The translations under genes and the position numbers were made by a program. Shown in pieces: positions 63,291 to 64,000 of a stretch of 64,000 bases of DNA. The stretch's first letter is position 1, and every line of letters begins with the position of its first letter. The DNA comes from Chitinophaga sancti. Lineage in GTDB: Bacteria; Bacteroidota; Bacteroidia; Chitinophagales; Chitinophagaceae. The stretch spans positions 2,568,001 through 2,632,000 of the forward strand of contig NZ_CP139247.1 in the NCBI RefSeq assembly GCF_034087045.1, written 5' to 3'. The notes beneath the pieces were generated by a model. The model was given only the letters and a program-made list of their open reading frames with translations, was not told the DNA's origin and did not search any database.

Positions 63291-64000
63291 ATGTCCCAGG
63301 TATTAACAAGTGTTAATCCGCTCAATATTCTCGATGCAGCGGTGAAGTTGAAACCAGTGGTGAACCGAACACCGCTGACCTATAGTCCAACATTGTCACG
63401 CAGGTACAATGCTGATATTTATCTGAAAAGAGAAGATATGCAGATTGTACGCTCGTATAAGCTGCGTGGTGCTTACAATAAGATCAGTAGTCTTGACAAA
63501 GATCTGCTGGCCAAAGGCGTAACATGCGCCAGCGCAGGGAATCATGCGCAGGGTGTTGCATATGCCTGTCGTCAGCTGGATATTAAAGGCGTCATCTTCA
63601 TGCCGATCATTACCCCGAAGCAGAAGGTGAACCAGGTAAACATGTTTGGCGGAGATAATATTGAGATCAGGCTGGTGGGAGATACATTTGATGATTGTTC
63701 TGCCGAAGCGCAGGCGTATACAAATGCGCACGGTATGACATTCGTTGCCCCTTTTGACGACCCTAAGATCATAGAAGGACAGGGTACAGTAGCAGTAGAG
63801 GTACTGGAAGACCAGTCTCATATTGATTATATCTTTGTGCCCATCGGTGGTGGCGGCCTCGCTGCCGGTACCGGTACTTATTTTAAAACATACAGTCCGC
63901 ATACTAAAGTGATCGGGGTAGAACCTAAAGGTGCTGCGTCTATGACTGCAGCACTGGAAAAAGGTGAACCTGTAACGCTGGGCGAAATTGAGCGCTTTGT
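63291..64000 (+). CDS. ilvA: threonine ammonia-lyase, N-terminal part (cut by window edge)
   Basis: The frame is open from ATG 63291 (MSQVLTSVNPLNILDAA) to the window edge, about 236 residues. The PLP lysine motif is VRSYKLRGAYNKI, followed by CASAGNHAQGVAYA and the glycine loop PIGGGGLAAGTGTYF, all typical of IlvA/TdcB-type threonine dehydratases. It makes 2-oxobutyrate, the branch substrate for isoleucine. Whether the C-terminal regulatory ACT-like domain is present cannot be seen. It continues the ilvD-ilvB-ilvN group. Confidence 0.93.
   Translation, partial: MSQVLTSVNPLNILDAAVKLKPVVNRTPLTYSPTLSRRYNADIYLKREDMQIVRSYKLRGAYNKISSLDKDLLAKGVTCASAGNHAQGVAYACRQLDIKGVIFMPIITPKQKVNQVNMFGGDNIEIRLVGDTFDDCSAEAQAYTNAHGMTFVAPFDDPKIIEGQGTVAVEVLEDQSHIDYIFVPIGGGGLAAGTGTYFKTYSPHTKVIGVEPKGAASMTAALEKGEPVTLGEIERF

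Overview
The window looks like chromosomal DNA of a Chitinophaga-like member of the Bacteroidota (Chitinophagaceae). The evidence is four SusC/SusD outer-membrane pairs, a FecR/ECF sigma switch, a T9SS gliding-type C-terminal domain, very few Shine-Dalgarno sites, and promoters of the Bacteroidota type (TTTG, about 19-20 nt, TAnnTTTG). No tRNA, rRNA, CRISPR array, transposase or phage gene was seen.

Layout. 1-5.2 kb: the end of a cluster of tightly packed genes (methyltransferase tail, phytoene-desaturase-like oxidoreductase, membrane-anchored C45-type Ntn hydrolase, holo-ACP synthase, PaaK-like adenylating enzyme), probably the tail of a flexirubin/aryl-polyene pigment locus. 5.2-8.7 kb: DUF6702-like protein, HupE/UreJ-like membrane protein and a secreted M1 metallopeptidase. 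8.9-25.9 kb: three SusCD pairs, the third with an STN domain and placed downstream of its own ECF sigma factor and FecR anti-sigma factor. 26-28.4 kb: divergent AraC and LacI regulators. 29.2-34.1 kb: a fourth SusCD pair with strong codon bias and a long leader. 34.2-37.4 kb: two cytochrome c/PHM-like copper monooxygenase fusions flanking a thioredoxin-fold redoxin. 37.5-42.7 kb: housekeeping genes (mutS, trmH-type methyltransferase, ubiA-type prenyltransferase, ruvX, def). 42.8-45.8 kb: a tandem duplication of an ECF sigma/RskA-type anti-sigma pair, followed by an exported protein with a SusC-plug-like motif. 46.8-51.6 kb: a T9SS cargo protein, rluD-type pseudouridine synthase, lipB and an exported protein. 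51.7-56.3 kb: D-cysteine desulfhydrase/ACC-deaminase-like enzyme coupled to a GH20 hexosaminidase, then a GH29 fucosidase. 56.5-64 kb: a nucleotidyltransferase, then branched-chain amino acid genes ilvE, ilvD, ilvB, ilvN and the start of ilvA.

The most striking observation is just upstream of ilvE. A consensus promoter is followed by a 37-codon reading frame with a run of Ile/Leu/Val codons, then an intrinsic terminator. The end of the leader frame can form an alternative 10-bp pairing with the terminator's left arm. This is the anatomy of ribosome-mediated attenuation, in a phylum where that mechanism is little described. Second in interest is the redoxin/cytochrome/copper-monooxygenase trio, in which all six PHM copper ligands are visible in both copies. 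Other unexplained structures are an inverted array of 11-bp repeats between rluD and lipB, a 21-bp repeat that re-copies a gene's last codons and stop, and several -7 elements that almost touch start codons.
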